Below are positions 47,501-59,000 of a stretch of DNA of 64,000 nucleotides, piece after piece. Source of the stretch: Aptenodytes patagonicus (Eukaryota; Chordata; Aves; Sphenisciformes; Spheniscidae); the NCBI RefSeq assembly GCF_965638725.1, contig NC_134952.1, forward strand, positions 16,991,028 through 17,055,027, given 5' to 3'. The notes under the pieces were generated by a model. The model had not been told where the DNA came from, searched no databases, and was given only the letters and a program-made list of their open reading frames with translations. Both the position numbers and the translations under genes were made by a program. Each line of letters begins with the position of its first letter. Positions within the stretch are counted from its first letter, which is position 1.

Positions 47501-50500
47501 ATCAATTCCCAGTGTGCTAATCAAAGTGGTATCACTCTTGGAAATAGCCTAGAGGAAAAAAAAATATAATATATTGAAATGGAATGAAAACCAGGCAAAG
47601 GCACGGGTGAGGTGTAGCAGCTACCAACAAGTATTGAGCTGCCTTGCTTAGGGCAACATCAGAAAAAAAAAATAAGGTAAAGGCGGAAAAGGGAGTGGAA
47701 TTTATTATCTAGGTTCAGCTATGTCTACGTGGATTGAGCACGGCCGTGTAAAATGTGTCTTGTCCTAACAGTCAGTCTCCGCTACGATTGGTCAAATTCA
47801 GGTGAGGTGATATCAGGCGGTAGGTACTCATTGGCCCCCTCAGGGGCAGGGGAGGGTAGGGCCCTCCTGGAAGCAGGACGGTTGAGTCACTCAGCTCTAT
47901 TCTCCTACAAGTAGTCATGCAACATACGAGATTAGATATGTAATCTGTACTGTCGCCAAAGTGGTAAATGAATAAAGAAGGTTGCAAAAGGAACGGAAAC
48001 TCATTCAAATGAAGTTGTGTGTGAAAGTGAATAGAAAAGACACTGCAGAAAATAATAAAAGAATAAAAAATTTGCAGCTAAAGGAGATGAAATTTTACAG
48101 ATTCTTAAGCAGTACTGCTGGAGCTATTTCCTGGGCATTAAAAATGTCTCCCCATTTCCTAAGTGAATATGAAGATACATCTAATATTTTCTAGATAAGA
48201 CTGTCATGTGTTAGGAGATAACTTTGGAAAAACTCTTACTTTTAAATTTTTCTCTCCCTTTTTTTAAAAAATACATTTCTTGACTCTCCAAAGTTTGGTG
48301 AGAGTTTGAGAATTTGTGGGAGTGTATGGGGGTTAGGTCCACCTAAAAAGATCATCCATAGTCTAAAGCAGTTACCAAATGTATAAGTATTCCATACTGC
48401 AAGAGCAGGGAAACTCCCTGAAAATTCTTTCTCTCTGAAGCTAGAATGAGTGTCCTATCCTTCTTTCCAAGTAAATATTCAAATTATAATATCCAGGGCT
48501 GTCTGGAGAAACAAACTATATTGCCTAGAAAGTAAGCTACTTTTTCCCAAAGATATTCCTAATAATTTTAAAATACCTAGAAGTTAGCTCGATATTTTCA
48601 AGAACAAATACATGTAGTTCTTGCGCAGAATGATCTAATCACGAGGCATGAGAAGGGGACCACTGGAACTCTGAAGACCTCTGTTTGGTTCCTGATTCAG
48701 CCACTGATTTTCTCCCCTTGACTGTCAAGGCCATCCAGTTTTCCTATACCTCATTTCCCCAGGTGTAAAATGGGGCTGATTTTCCATAACTCAGGTTGAC
48801 ACTAAGAAAGCAGAGATCCTTATGTTTTCAATATGATAGGACAGAGGACTTGGGCTGCACAGACATAATTTAAATCCATTCATTGTTTTCCTTCACTGTG
48901 TTCCTACTTGCCCTACTATAGAAGGTGTTAGAAAAGTCACTACCACCATTATTCCAAGTTATTCAAACGTGAAGTTCTGACACAATGACAACTGGTGCAC
49001 CTGGGGAAAAGAGGCACAGAATAGAGCTCAGCTGTGAACTTTTTCATAATGACCACAGATCCTAAGATGAAGAATGCCAGGAAATGTTTTATTTATCCTA
49101 ACCAGCTTGACTCCAGAAGCACCAAAGTTATACTGACCTAACTGGCTCTGTAAATGCCCAGAAGAAAGCAGCTCATACATAATTGCTGTCAAGTGATTGC
49201 TTTGTAGATGTAGGACTGAAACATAAGGCTTGGTAAGTGCAATGAGAACTTAGATGCGCTTAGCCATAGACTTGTGGTCTGTGCAATTACAGAAAAGGCT
49301 GTTCATGAAGTTAGACTCCAGATATATTTGCCTCAGACCCTGCTATTTTGAAATGTGCCCTTCTGAAGAACAGCCAAAACTACATACCCATGGACGTTAA
49401 AAATCCCATCCTTTGGTCGAGACAGTTTTGAGATCTGCACTCTCACACTAGCCCACCTTTCAAGGAAAAAGGCTGCACAGAGATGTCCTTTTTCTCCTGA
49501 TGCTCCACACTGTCCTTGTAGGATACTGGCACAACTGCATGCATCACAGGTGAAATGCATCCAGGAACTGTTGAGATTGAGCATGTTTTCCTCCTGCAAA
49601 GAGCCATGCATGAAGGTAGAAGTCAGTCCTGAAAGAAAACAAGAAGATGAAGCAGCAGAAATGTAATGCATCCCTGGAGAGGAGCGTGCAGCTCCCACAT
49701 GTGGGTCCAGGTGCTGACAGTCCTCCACACGGGAGATGTAATTCACAGCTCTGGAATCCCGAGCTGGAATTTGCTCTGGGATATGTCACTGCAAACTCGG
49801 TGTGCCTGGCTGGCTGGCAGCCACAGGGAGAGCAGTGCCTCCTAGCAACTCAGAGTGGGGCGGATCATGCTTCAGGCAACAAAGTACTTACCTTAGTACT
49901 TGTGAGGGTAACAGCAGCTAAGGGAAGGTAGGATTGGACATTTTCCAAAACATCTGGAGCAATTGAGCCTCTTAAGCCAGGCCTGCCCAGTGCTCTGGTT
50001 GTTATCTGGGACTATTATACAGGTGTCTGTATACCAGATTAGATACTTATAATTAATTGCTACAGTGTTTGATTGCTTGAGCCAAATGTGTGCTCCTAAT
50101 CCTTCCTCTGCGTCTTTTGACTTTCTTATCTCAACGATCTCCTAATGCGAAGTGGTGTAGGCCAACACACAAAGTGTCTAGCAGCTGGAACTCACCTGCA
50201 CTTTCAATACTTACGTATCTACCTTAATAATAAGGAGCTGGTAGCTGGTTTTCCACCCTGCTTGGCACCAGAATAGCTGTGTCTTCCAGCCTCCATAGCA
50301 GTTAGTGTTGATGCCCCTTTTTACTGGAATTTTGCTTTGATGTGGGCATCAGTCTAACAGAATTTATCCTGCACAGCCTGGTAATACCCAGTGTTTCCAC
50401 AGGGCGTGCAGAGGCTGGAAATTCAGTAAGAAGAACCTGCTTCTTTTTTTGCCATTCAGACTTGGTAAAATACAGCTGAATCCTTCTCAAACACAGTTTG

Positions 50501-51890
50501 CCTGACTAGTAGCAGCATCCCACTTTCAAGCTATTAGTCACATGGAGATCACAATATTGTAAGTAGCAAAAAAATGTAATGTAAATGAATATCATATGAA
50601 GTACTTATGAGAGCCTCCGGAATACTGTCCTCTTTAAAATACTGTAGCTAATGCCCAAGCTGATGCCATGCCTTATTCCCGATGCTGCTAAAATCATTTC
50701 AACCTTGTGTAAGAAGGCTTGATTCCTACTAACAAGCAAAAAAAAAATGCAAAGCTGTGTGTTTAGTAGCACTTTCCTCTCTTATTGAGGACTTTCATCT
50801 AAATTTAAGTATTTTTGCTAAGTTAATTCTTCATTGCAAAGAAAATACTAACTGATATTAAATAATGGCAAGGGCCTTTATTGCTGTAGCAACAAGACAG
50901 AGTAGCATTAAAATGCCCTCCCCAGACATGCTCATTTAAATAAAAAAGTGAGTATATGTGACAACAAAGGAAAAGAGGGAAGTTGCAGGAGGTGAGTTAC
51001 TCATAACATCTTACAAATATTTTCTCAAATATTCTAGCAGTGAGATAATTACAGAAGGGAACTGCCTATATTTTCTCAAGAAACAGAAATATTATTTTAA
51101 TTTGCTAGAAATGCTCAGGAAAATTGTATTTCATGAAAGTTCAAGTTTCTCCAAGTGGACCGCTGTGGTAGGAGACCATCGTTCCCAGCTGTGTGCCACC
51201 AGAAAAGTGTAACTTGTATATTACATTTCTTCCAGCTAGAGTTTCAAATATTAGCAAAGCTCAGTTGTTATTATTTAGCTTTACATTTTCTAAAATCTCT
51301 ATTCTTGTAGAGTTTGGATTTCTTTTTTTTTTAAATACAGATGAAGTCTAATGCATAAAAAAGTATTTATTAGTGTTGTCCATACATAAAGATAACAGAA
51401 AACGGAACTTCAAAAGAACATCCAGGCAGTGTTGAGCACAAGTGCTTTAGCTGCTTGAGTAAGGGGTCCAGTCCTGGGCCTATGTACAAACTTGTATAAG
51501 TAATTTTATCTCTGCATCTCTGTTTACCTGCCAGAAAATTAGTATAACTTGCTTCATACTATAGGAGAAAAGAAAGAATTGAAGTTTGCAAAGTTTTCTG
51601 GCATCCTTTGATGAGATTGGAAAGCTGAAGCTTTGCAAAATTATGGAAAAATCTAAACATCTTGTTGCCCTTCATTATCACAATAATGAAAAACCAATGA
51701 TAATGTAGTTCTCTATCAAAATCTTTCTTGCACTGGCTGAGAAACCTGAAGTCTGCAAAGCTGCAGAAGTATTTTTAAAACTGCTTTATAAGCAACACTT
51801 TGCCTAGATGCTGTGAAAGATCAATCTTTGACAAAGGTTTAGCACGTACAGAGAAATCTAGTTAAACACAGAGAGAGAATATTTTGAACA
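41561..51890. other. Gene-poor intergenic DNA between the CR1 and FGFBP1
   Basis: About 10 kb without a recognised gene. Frames at 46047-46370 (+), 47231-47569 (+) and 49333-49746 (-) have no domain I recognise. A short G+C-rich block with several transcription-factor-like motifs lies at 47780-47890. AT-rich stretches occur around 46400-46500. Confidence 0.5.
47780..47890. promoter_or_regulatory. Candidate regulatory block with CCAAT and AP-1 motifs
   Basis: Within about 105 bp there are two inverted CCAAT boxes (ATTGG at 47787-47791 and 47830-47834), an inverted-repeat GCCCCCTCAGGGGC (47834-47847), and a perfect AP-1 site, TGAGTCA (47883-47889). The block is richer in G+C than its surroundings and lies about 4 kb beyond the FGFBP1 3' end. 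Function is inference from motif clustering only. Confidence 0.3.
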
Positions 51891-51900
51891 TATTTTGAAG

Positions 51901-51906
51901 TTTATT
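51901..51906 (-). terminator. FGFBP1: Polyadenylation signal of FGFBP1 (candidate)
   Basis: TTTATT on the plus strand is AATAAA on the minus strand, about 360 bases after the stop. I find no other copy between it and the stop codon. This would give a 3' UTR of roughly 380 bases. Confidence 0.5.
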
Positions 51907-52265
51907 TTTCTTAATAATTTTTAAGTCAAAAGTATTGTACATAACCAAGAAGTGCATAGCACTGAATTCATCACTTTGGCTAGCACAGCTCAAAGAGGGG
52001 CAAGGAGACTACTTATATACTTCTGTGTAGAGTACGTAACATCCATTGGTAACACCTTTGTAGCAATCTACGTGCAAATAAAATCTATAACATCTTCAAC
52101 TATGTCAAGTTTAGTCTGTTGTGCATATACGAAATCAGAAAAATATATGCCTTTTTTTCTTATATACACTATATAACATGAGAATAAAATCTGAAATAGT
52201 TTGCAGTAACTTAGATGAGACTGGACTTTCATGATACAGAGTTTTAGAAACACTTTTTAGAAACC

Positions 52266-52982
52266 TCAGCATTTTTTGTCTTGCACCATTGTGATAAAAA
52301 AGTTGCAGAAGGAAAGCAAGCTTTCTGGACAGTATTCCTCAGCCACCTTTTTCTGATCAATATAATCTATGTCTTCAACACAGTCTTGAGGACTGTGTTC
52401 TAGCTTTTTTTCAGTCACAGAGGCAGCTGCTGGACCCTGAACAACTTCTTTTGCATGATGACTTGTGTTCCCTTTCGCAGGACCCACTGATGTTAGTAGG
52501 CTTGAGAGGGTCAACTTGAGATGAGCGCTTCGTGGGCCTTTCCTACACACTTTAGATTTTAGGACACTTTTGGGGTCTTGACAGATCTCCTTCTGCTTCT
52601 TTAGGGATCGGGAGACTTGTTTCCAGTAGGATTTCTGGTTTGTTGCATACTGTGGACAGGTGGAAGGGTCTCCAGAGAATTCGCACCAGAACTCGCTGTC
52701 ACCATGCTTGCACTCTACATGCACAGTAATAGCATTCATGTCAGTCACTGCCCAGGTGCACTCAGCATTTTCTTTGGTTTTAAACTTGCCTTTAGGAGAT
52801 GCTTTTCCTCCTTTTGACTTCCGCCCTTTTTCATTTTCTTGGTTAGATTCAGTTTGGTTTTTTCCACCGTCTTCTATGCCTTGTCTTCCCTTTTTCCTTT
52901 CCTTCTGTCTTTCACAGTTGGCTAGTAGCATCTGGGAGACCAGAATCAACACACAAAGAAGTCCAAAGCTTTTGATCCTCAT
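52266..52982 (-). CDS. FGFBP1: FGFBP1, fibroblast growth factor binding protein 1
   Basis: A single uninterrupted frame of 238 codons. Residues 1-22 form a signal peptide (FGLLCVLILVSQMLLA core). A basic, Lys/Arg/Gly-rich region (24-72) is expected to bind heparan sulfate. The cysteine-rich domain follows, with ten cysteines at 75, 91, 100, 109, 134, 146, 201, 218, 226 and 238, the number and order expected of FGFBP1. YWKQVSRSLKKQKEIC and VCRK are family hallmarks. The C-terminal piece from CVEDIDY to VQDKKC corresponds to the FGF-binding part. The secreted protein carries FGFs such as FGF2 away from matrix. Human FGFBP1 is of similar length (234). ATG at 52982 has ACC before it. Sequons occur at N42 and N172. 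FGFBP2 is the nearest alternative, but the C-terminus and position next to CD38 favour FGFBP1. Confidence 0.96.
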   Translation of the reverse strand: MRIKSFGLLCVLILVSQMLLANCERQKERKKGRQGIEDGGKNQTESNQENEKGRKSKGGKASPKGKFKTKENAECTWAVTDMNAITVHVECKHGDSEFWCEFSGDPSTCPQYATNQKSYWKQVSRSLKKQKEICQDPKSVLKSKVCRKGPRSAHLKLTLSSLLTSVGPAKGNTSHHAKEVVQGPAAASVTEKKLEHSPQDCVEDIDYIDQKKVAEEYCPESLLSFCNFFITMVQDKKC

Positions 52983-53003
52983 GGTCTCTGTTTTGCTTGT
53001 TAT

Positions 53004-54319
53004 CTGCCTTCAAAACAAACACACACACAAAAATACAAAAACATTTTCACTTAATGCTGGACTCCATTTGACAATTGCAATATTTCAGACATGGTATTAC
53101 ACTGCTCTTTGATACCTATTAAAATGATGTTACCGGCAAAATCCTCTGTCCTTTGTGTGAATAATACCTGGTCTCTAAAGCCATTACATATTATCCTTAA
53201 GAACTGTAGATGGCTATGGAGTAAGTCCTTCTGATCCAATTACTTAATTATCTATGCAATGTGGAACAAAAGAGAGTCCTCCCAGGACATGTTACTGCCT
53301 AGTGACTGAGGTACCTTAATTAAAATCTCTTCTGCAGTCAGAGAAGGAATTTGAACCTCGGATTTGTCAATCTCAGATGGATATCTTAAGCTATAACATC
53401 TAAAGCAGTTGTTGTTCCCATGATCTCCCATTTTGTAAATGGCACATAAGCTATTTTGACTCCAACCTCTGGCTACTCTTCAAAACTATGCCAGACAGAA
53501 AGGAAACCATTTGGTTCAAGTTAAGCAAAATTATTTCTTTAAAATTATCTTAATTCACTGGTTATGCCAGTATTTCAGTTTTTTGTTGAAAAAAATAATG
53601 CTAGTAGTCTTTCCAGACACCAAGAAGTAACTATTGATGCATTCTTTGCTGCCTTGACTGCTAAACAAACAGAACTATCTTTTTGCTTTTGAAGACACCT
53701 GCAGTATACTGGGCTGTGTCTAAAGCTACCAAATTCAAGGGACAAATATGCAACTTCAGTTTTGAAATGTAGCTAGTTAGCAAATTATTATCAAACTGAT
53801 ACCTGCGTCTGCACAGAGCACATTTATTTCTGTAGGTGTTTCTCTTTATGAAGCAGCTTTCAGGATGAGAGCATACCATAATAGTAGAGGGTTTAAATCT
53901 GATATTTAGTTGATTAAATCCCTAAGTGTACTTTTCAGATGTTTCCATCATAGCTGTTTCTGTAGCCAAGTTTCCGTGTTAGAAAGCAGAAATTCATGTG
54001 TAGGCACGCTAATAAGGAACCTATTTCAACATTCAACTATTGGCAAATATCTTTAGTTACATAAATTTAGAATCTAGAATACATGGGTGCAGCAGATGTG
54101 AGCAGGTCCTACTTTTGCATAGTTCTTACTTGACTTGCTTCATGCCTTATACTATACACAGAGATTTTTCACTCCATAAAACTCTTTAGAGAACATCATG
54201 CAGTATTTACAATTCTGTTGGAAATACAGCAACTAATAACATTAAAATGAATAATGATGTGACAGTAACCTTCTGTTGCAAGTGAAATAGTGCAAAAGTA
54301 AGATAACTAAAAGACATAC
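53004..54319 (-). other. FGFBP1: FGFBP1 5' intron (inferred)
   Basis: On the minus strand a donor GAG|GTATGT lies at 54319 and an acceptor TTTTGAAGGCAG ends at 53004, leaving a 21-base leader before the ATG. The acceptor is preceded by a T/G-rich tract. This follows the known plan of FGFBP1: a non-coding first exon and all coding sequence in the second. Not confirmed by transcript data. Confidence 0.65.
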
Positions 54320-54386
54320 CTCACACAAGGCTCGGAGATATCCAAATGCAACTCCTGATGCAACTCGCCTCTTTCAAAAGAATCAG
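54320..54386 (-). other. FGFBP1: FGFBP1 non-coding exon 1 (inferred)
   Basis: Bounded by the donor at 54319 and a start expected 25-30 bases after the TATA box, near 54385. On the minus strand it contains two GTTGCAT-type hexamers in a row (AGTTGCATCAGGAGTTGCAT). The exact 5' end is a guess. Confidence 0.5.
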
Positions 54387-54409
54387 AGGTAGTTGTAAAA
54401 GCAGCGTGG

Positions 54410-54417
54410 TATTTATA
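54410..54417 (-). promoter_or_regulatory. FGFBP1: TATA box of FGFBP1
   Basis: TATAAATA on the minus strand in CCTTTATAAATACC, about 90 bases upstream of the exon 1 donor. Its position and orientation fit the non-coding exon and support a focused promoter. Confidence 0.7.
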
Positions 54418-54425
54418 AAGGCAGA

Positions 54426-54506
54426 GACACACCTTCAGGTCTCCAGCAAGACTATTACAACAAATAGGATACTTCAGTGCCATGTTCGTTTAACTCTGAC
54501 ACACCT
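54426..54506 (-). promoter_or_regulatory. FGFBP1: Duplicated AGGTGTGTC element upstream of FGFBP1
   Basis: The nonamer GACACACCT on the plus strand (AGGTGTGTC on the minus) occurs at 54426-54434 and again at 54498-54506, about 10 and 80 bases upstream of the TATA box. AGGTGTG is a T-box half-site and also resembles a CACC-type KLF site. Function is inferred. Confidence 0.4.
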
Positions 54507-54539
54507 CCTTGGAAAAATGCCAGTTCTCATTTGTAGCAC

Positions 54540-55949
54540 ACACACACAAAAAAAACCAACCCAAAACAAAAAACCAGCTACAGGGGTGACGAGGTGTGTT
54601 TGTGTAAATTAGATGTTACTTTAGCCAAGTCCTTCCCTCTTCACGAACAATGATAAGAACTGCATTAGATCATGAGCTTCTCTAAAAGAGCTTTTCCCAG
54701 CCATTGAGGGATGTATCCTGCAATGCCCTCAACAAGTTGCACTACCATTGTGTTTAGCAGAATTTGGGTAGTGTTCAGTGATTCTTCGTGAAATGAAAAC
54801 CATTCCACAAAGGATTTCAAAGTTACCTTTCGAACATTTCTTCACCTCCTGTCACAAAAATGTATTGGAGAACATTTAAAAATCAAAATAAGTAATTATT
54901 CTGCATTAAGGACAGCATTCATTATGGTGAGATGGTCATAAGCACAAAGCCCAGAAACAAATACAAGCTCCCTCAGAATTAGTGACTGTATTGGGTCTAA
55001 GAGCTGGGATCAATTGAACAGCACTGATCTATGCTCCTCCCTCTCTGCCAGTTTTTGTTTATGTAAAGAAGTTGGTTACATCACGAGATTTCATAATGGG
55101 ACCATGTCTAATGCATATTAACCTGAAAAAGATGATGACAGTGAAAGAACAAGCATTAGATAAATACAAAAATGCATTCAGAGTTGGTAATAGGCATCCC
55201 TTAAAGAATGGATAGAGCAGCTAATGCCTTTGTAGCTGGGTTGCTTCAGGTGGTTTTACTGGAGAAAGGTAAGTGGGACATTTGTAGTATGTGCTTAGGA
55301 AATACTTAAAAGAATAAAAGGTGGGATGCAAGAAGAGATAAAAGTAGAAATTGGTGTAAGATATAGGCAGGTCTTCCTTTTTGACTCTTTCCCTTTAGAT
55401 ATAAATGAAATGAGACAAAGGGACAAAGTTATAAGCAAGGCATTGTCTGGACTGGTGTGGTCATGAGGAGACCGTTAACTTTCTATTAAAAAATCAGAAG
55501 CCAAAAAAGGAAGAAAAAGTGTAATTCTGCAATGAGTGCAGACACAAATGTGGGGAATGGGATTCATTTACTTCAAATACCAAGGGTCTGATCTGTGTGC
55601 CGGGACTATCTCCTAATCTATCTATGTATGTTCAGCTGCCTTTGATGCTTTCTGATCGGGTTCAGCCATTAGATCTGCCTTGTGCACCTTTGACTGGCAT
55701 GAGTTAGTACAAAACTATTGGCAACAGTCCACTAAATGTGAAAGATTTGTGGTTAGCACTGGCAAGGGCTAATGAATAAGGGGTAAGGATGACTCATGGA
55801 TCAGAAAATGTTTAACAGTGTGTCAGGTTGGATGGGAATCAGAGAATGAGGATAATGTAAGAGATGAGTAAGGGAGGGACTATCTTGCTCAGGAATCCTA
55901 AACTAACACCACATAGTATCCACAGTATCATCTGGAGTATTAGTATTTA
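54540..55949. other. Upstream flank of FGFBP1 without recognised gene
   Basis: Begins with a short CACACACACA tract and A-rich run at 54538-54575. No gene or transposon recognised after that. Confidence 0.5.
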
Positions 55950-56012
55950 GGTTTATGGTTGGACTCGATGATCTTAAAGGTCTTTTCCAACTTAAGTGAT
56001 TCTATGATTCTG
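55950..56012 (+). mobile_element. CR1 LINE 3'-end remnant
   Basis: About 60 bp: GGTTGGACTCGATGATCTTA, then AAGGTCTTTTCCAACTTAAG and the tail TGATTCTATGATTCTG. The tail microsatellite identifies the 3' terminus of a CR1. Confidence 0.9.
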
Positions 56013-59000
56013 TTTAGTGTGGATCCTCAAAACTGTGCAGCTGCATTAGTGTGGCTATGTGCCCTAGATAATGAGCCTCTCATCAGGACTAATTACTTTG
56101 GGGACAGCATCAAGCCAAAGTAGCTACACTACTGGCACTAATTCAGGTATGTTTTTATCATGCCCCATTGCCTTGTGTAAGCATACTATAAATTGATTTT
56201 TGTGTGACAGATTAGGGGGTTGGTTCAGGCATGTCACCAAAAAAAATTGCCACCAAACCAGCAACACCCCCCCCTACTATGGCTGAGTGACTTCTACAAA
56301 TAGGGAAGAGAGGAAGGTTACAAAGAAGTATGTAAGGAACCATAGGCAACGGGACCAAGCACAAGGTTTACAATAAGGAACTACATGTTCCTGTCCCAGC
56401 TTTGCTACAGACTTTCTCAGAGGTACTCACTAGGAGGTGCCAGAAGTTCTTTACCTGGAAAGGGAATATAATACTTATTCTTGTAGATGACGTTGCAATG
56501 ATTTTTTTGCTGGTGTTTACAAAATGCTGTTTACTGGTGAAACTGATAACAATGTATTGAAAATATTTAAGCCCTCTGCCATTCATCACTTCCAAAATTG
56601 CCTATTTTGACACCTTTGCCTAGCAAATTAGGTTTCAATGTCAGTCTCAGTTCAGCTGCCCCATTGTCGATGGGACACGTTAACGTAGTCTTCCTACTTG
56701 ACAAATAATGGGGGAGACAGGGAGAGAAAGAGCTGTGCAAGAGAAGATTTGCCTTTCTGCTGCTTTGATATTCCCTGCCTGAGGTCGTGGCAGACTGGAC
56801 ACACGTTAGCTCTTCCTGCCTTTAGCATGTAGAAACTTCTGTAGCGAATTCTACAGTCGAGTGCTTGTTGATATGGGCGATTACATCTTCGAGATGATCC
56901 ATCTTGACCCAGCTGGACTGCTTGCCTAATCTGCATAGATGATTTCAAAATCCCGACAAACCAAGATTTACTTGTTTAGGTGCATAAAATACAGTCTCAG
57001 TTTATGGAGGCTGGCCTGGATACCCTACAGTTTTATTGCTATGCCCCCAGAATATCTTTTTGTTTTGTTTTAATTAGACATGAACTGATGTTTTATGGAT
57101 GCCTTTTACCTACCTGGGCATATAGCGCATATTCATACTGTACCCCAATAATCCTGCTGGGAGCTGCCTCATCACTATCTCCAGGTGATCAGAACATTTG
57201 TTTTCTTCAACTTTCATCCTGAAAAGAAAGTACACAAAATTAAAGTAGGACCTCCATTTCTTAGGTGCTTAATTAGCACCTAATTGTCAATAAAAAATTG
57301 CTGCAAAAACTTGTTTATAATATGATCTCCAAGAAAGTCATCTTTTTTTTTCTTTCTGTCATGCACATTTTAAAATATACCTTAGTCTTGCCCTTTACTG
57401 AGCTGAAACGCTGTTTGCTTATAAACTGCAGGCACGGTTTTGCTGTAGAACAAACAGTGCAGACTAGTAACCAAAAGACAATTTGATCTATGCAACATAT
57501 GGCAAACCTGAACAGCTCATTTGGCAAGATCAAATTTATGGGGAGCTGTTTAGTTATTAAAATAGAAAGGCACAGGAAACATTTGGCAACACTAACAAAT
57601 AAAAGTAATCATTAAGAATTACAAACATGGATGCCAAAATCCCAATGTGAGTTTTGTATAGAAAATCTTAATCCAGACGTATTCCTGCTGCCTTTTGACT
57701 GAATCTTGGGACATTTAATCAACATTTTTAAATTTTCATTAGAATTGTTATAATTAAATCTAGCTGGTGTCTTTCTGCTCTTCAAGCAAAGAGAGGAAGA
57801 AGTTTTATCCTTATTCCTAACTATGATTCATTGACGTGGAAGAAGTGCAGTATTTTAGTCCTTATTACTGCTTATATATTATCCACAAATATATGTATTT
57901 TTATATAGGAAATTATTATCATTTGAACTATTAGTTGCATTGGTGCATTATTTGCAAACTGCCATTTGCTTGTGGTGTCATCTATGTGACATTGTGAGGC
58001 TCCTGTTCATTTATAGTTTTTTTCCCCACCGAATAAAAAGTTAATTTTATATACAAACAGTAAAAAGTTAATTTAATTTACAAATAGTAAATGATCAATG
58101 AATTTCCTTGACCACCTACAAATACAGCTTCGTATAAGAATATCAGCTATTTGTCAGTCATACGTGTAGACAGCAGGATGTTGTTCTCCGTGCAAATGCT
58201 CAGGCAGAGTGAATTAAAATAGATCCAGCATCAGTGAAGTGAACAACTGCTTACATTTCAAATTAATGTCCATGAGTGTCGTTCTGCAGCATTCAACCTA
58301 TCCTGATGATAGAGAGTGACTCACTGCATCAGGTAATGTTCCAAGGATATAAAAGAAGGACTTGATTTTAATGGGACTCCAGGGACATGTGTAGAATCAT
58401 TCCCTCTGTCAAAATTTTCCTTTTAACTTAAACAGTTTGAGCACAGGCTTCCTTGGAAACTGTGTCACCTGGCACAACATACCTCACAGCGATTGTCTAG
58501 AGTAAGTTTGCAAACTTTGTTAAAAGAACAGGATCGGGCATGTGTATTATAAACCTCATTTTCTACTTTTACATACACACTAGAAGTGAATATATATTTG
58601 CTGCAAGACCTGAAGAAAGAATGACATTAAGCACTCTACATCTAGAGTTCCTTTAAAAATTACCAGCCTGACTAAATGGATGATGTCAAGCTGCAGTTAC
58701 TTTCAGGGGTGGGGGGTGGTTGTGGGTTTTTTTTTGTTGTTTTTTTTTTTTAATGTGATTAGCATTCCAGGTGCTCCCTGCAAGTAAATAAATACCATCA
58801 ATGTATGTAAATCGGACATTTTCGGTGTATAGGTACACACATTATTAATATGCAATTCTTACTATAACTAAAACAGACTAGCCTGTTCATGTACTGTTTA
58901 TTAACAAAATATAATCATGTACAGGCTGTTGGTGTGCACCATTTTGCTGAAAACACCTGCTGAAAGACTAAGTATGTTAACAAATGTGGCAGTCATACCC

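Noticed and set aside
49333-49746. 137-codon minus frame between the CR1 and FGFBP1
   Set aside because: No recognisable motif; its cysteines do not follow a known pattern; no promoter or splice evidence.
52617-53112. Plus-strand frames across FGFBP1
   Set aside because: Antisense shadows of the FGFBP1 coding exon.
56694-56948. 84-codon minus frame containing CNRP and CPVC segments
   Set aside because: I considered a zinc-binding protein or pseudogene. The cysteine spacing fits no family I know and the frame is isolated.
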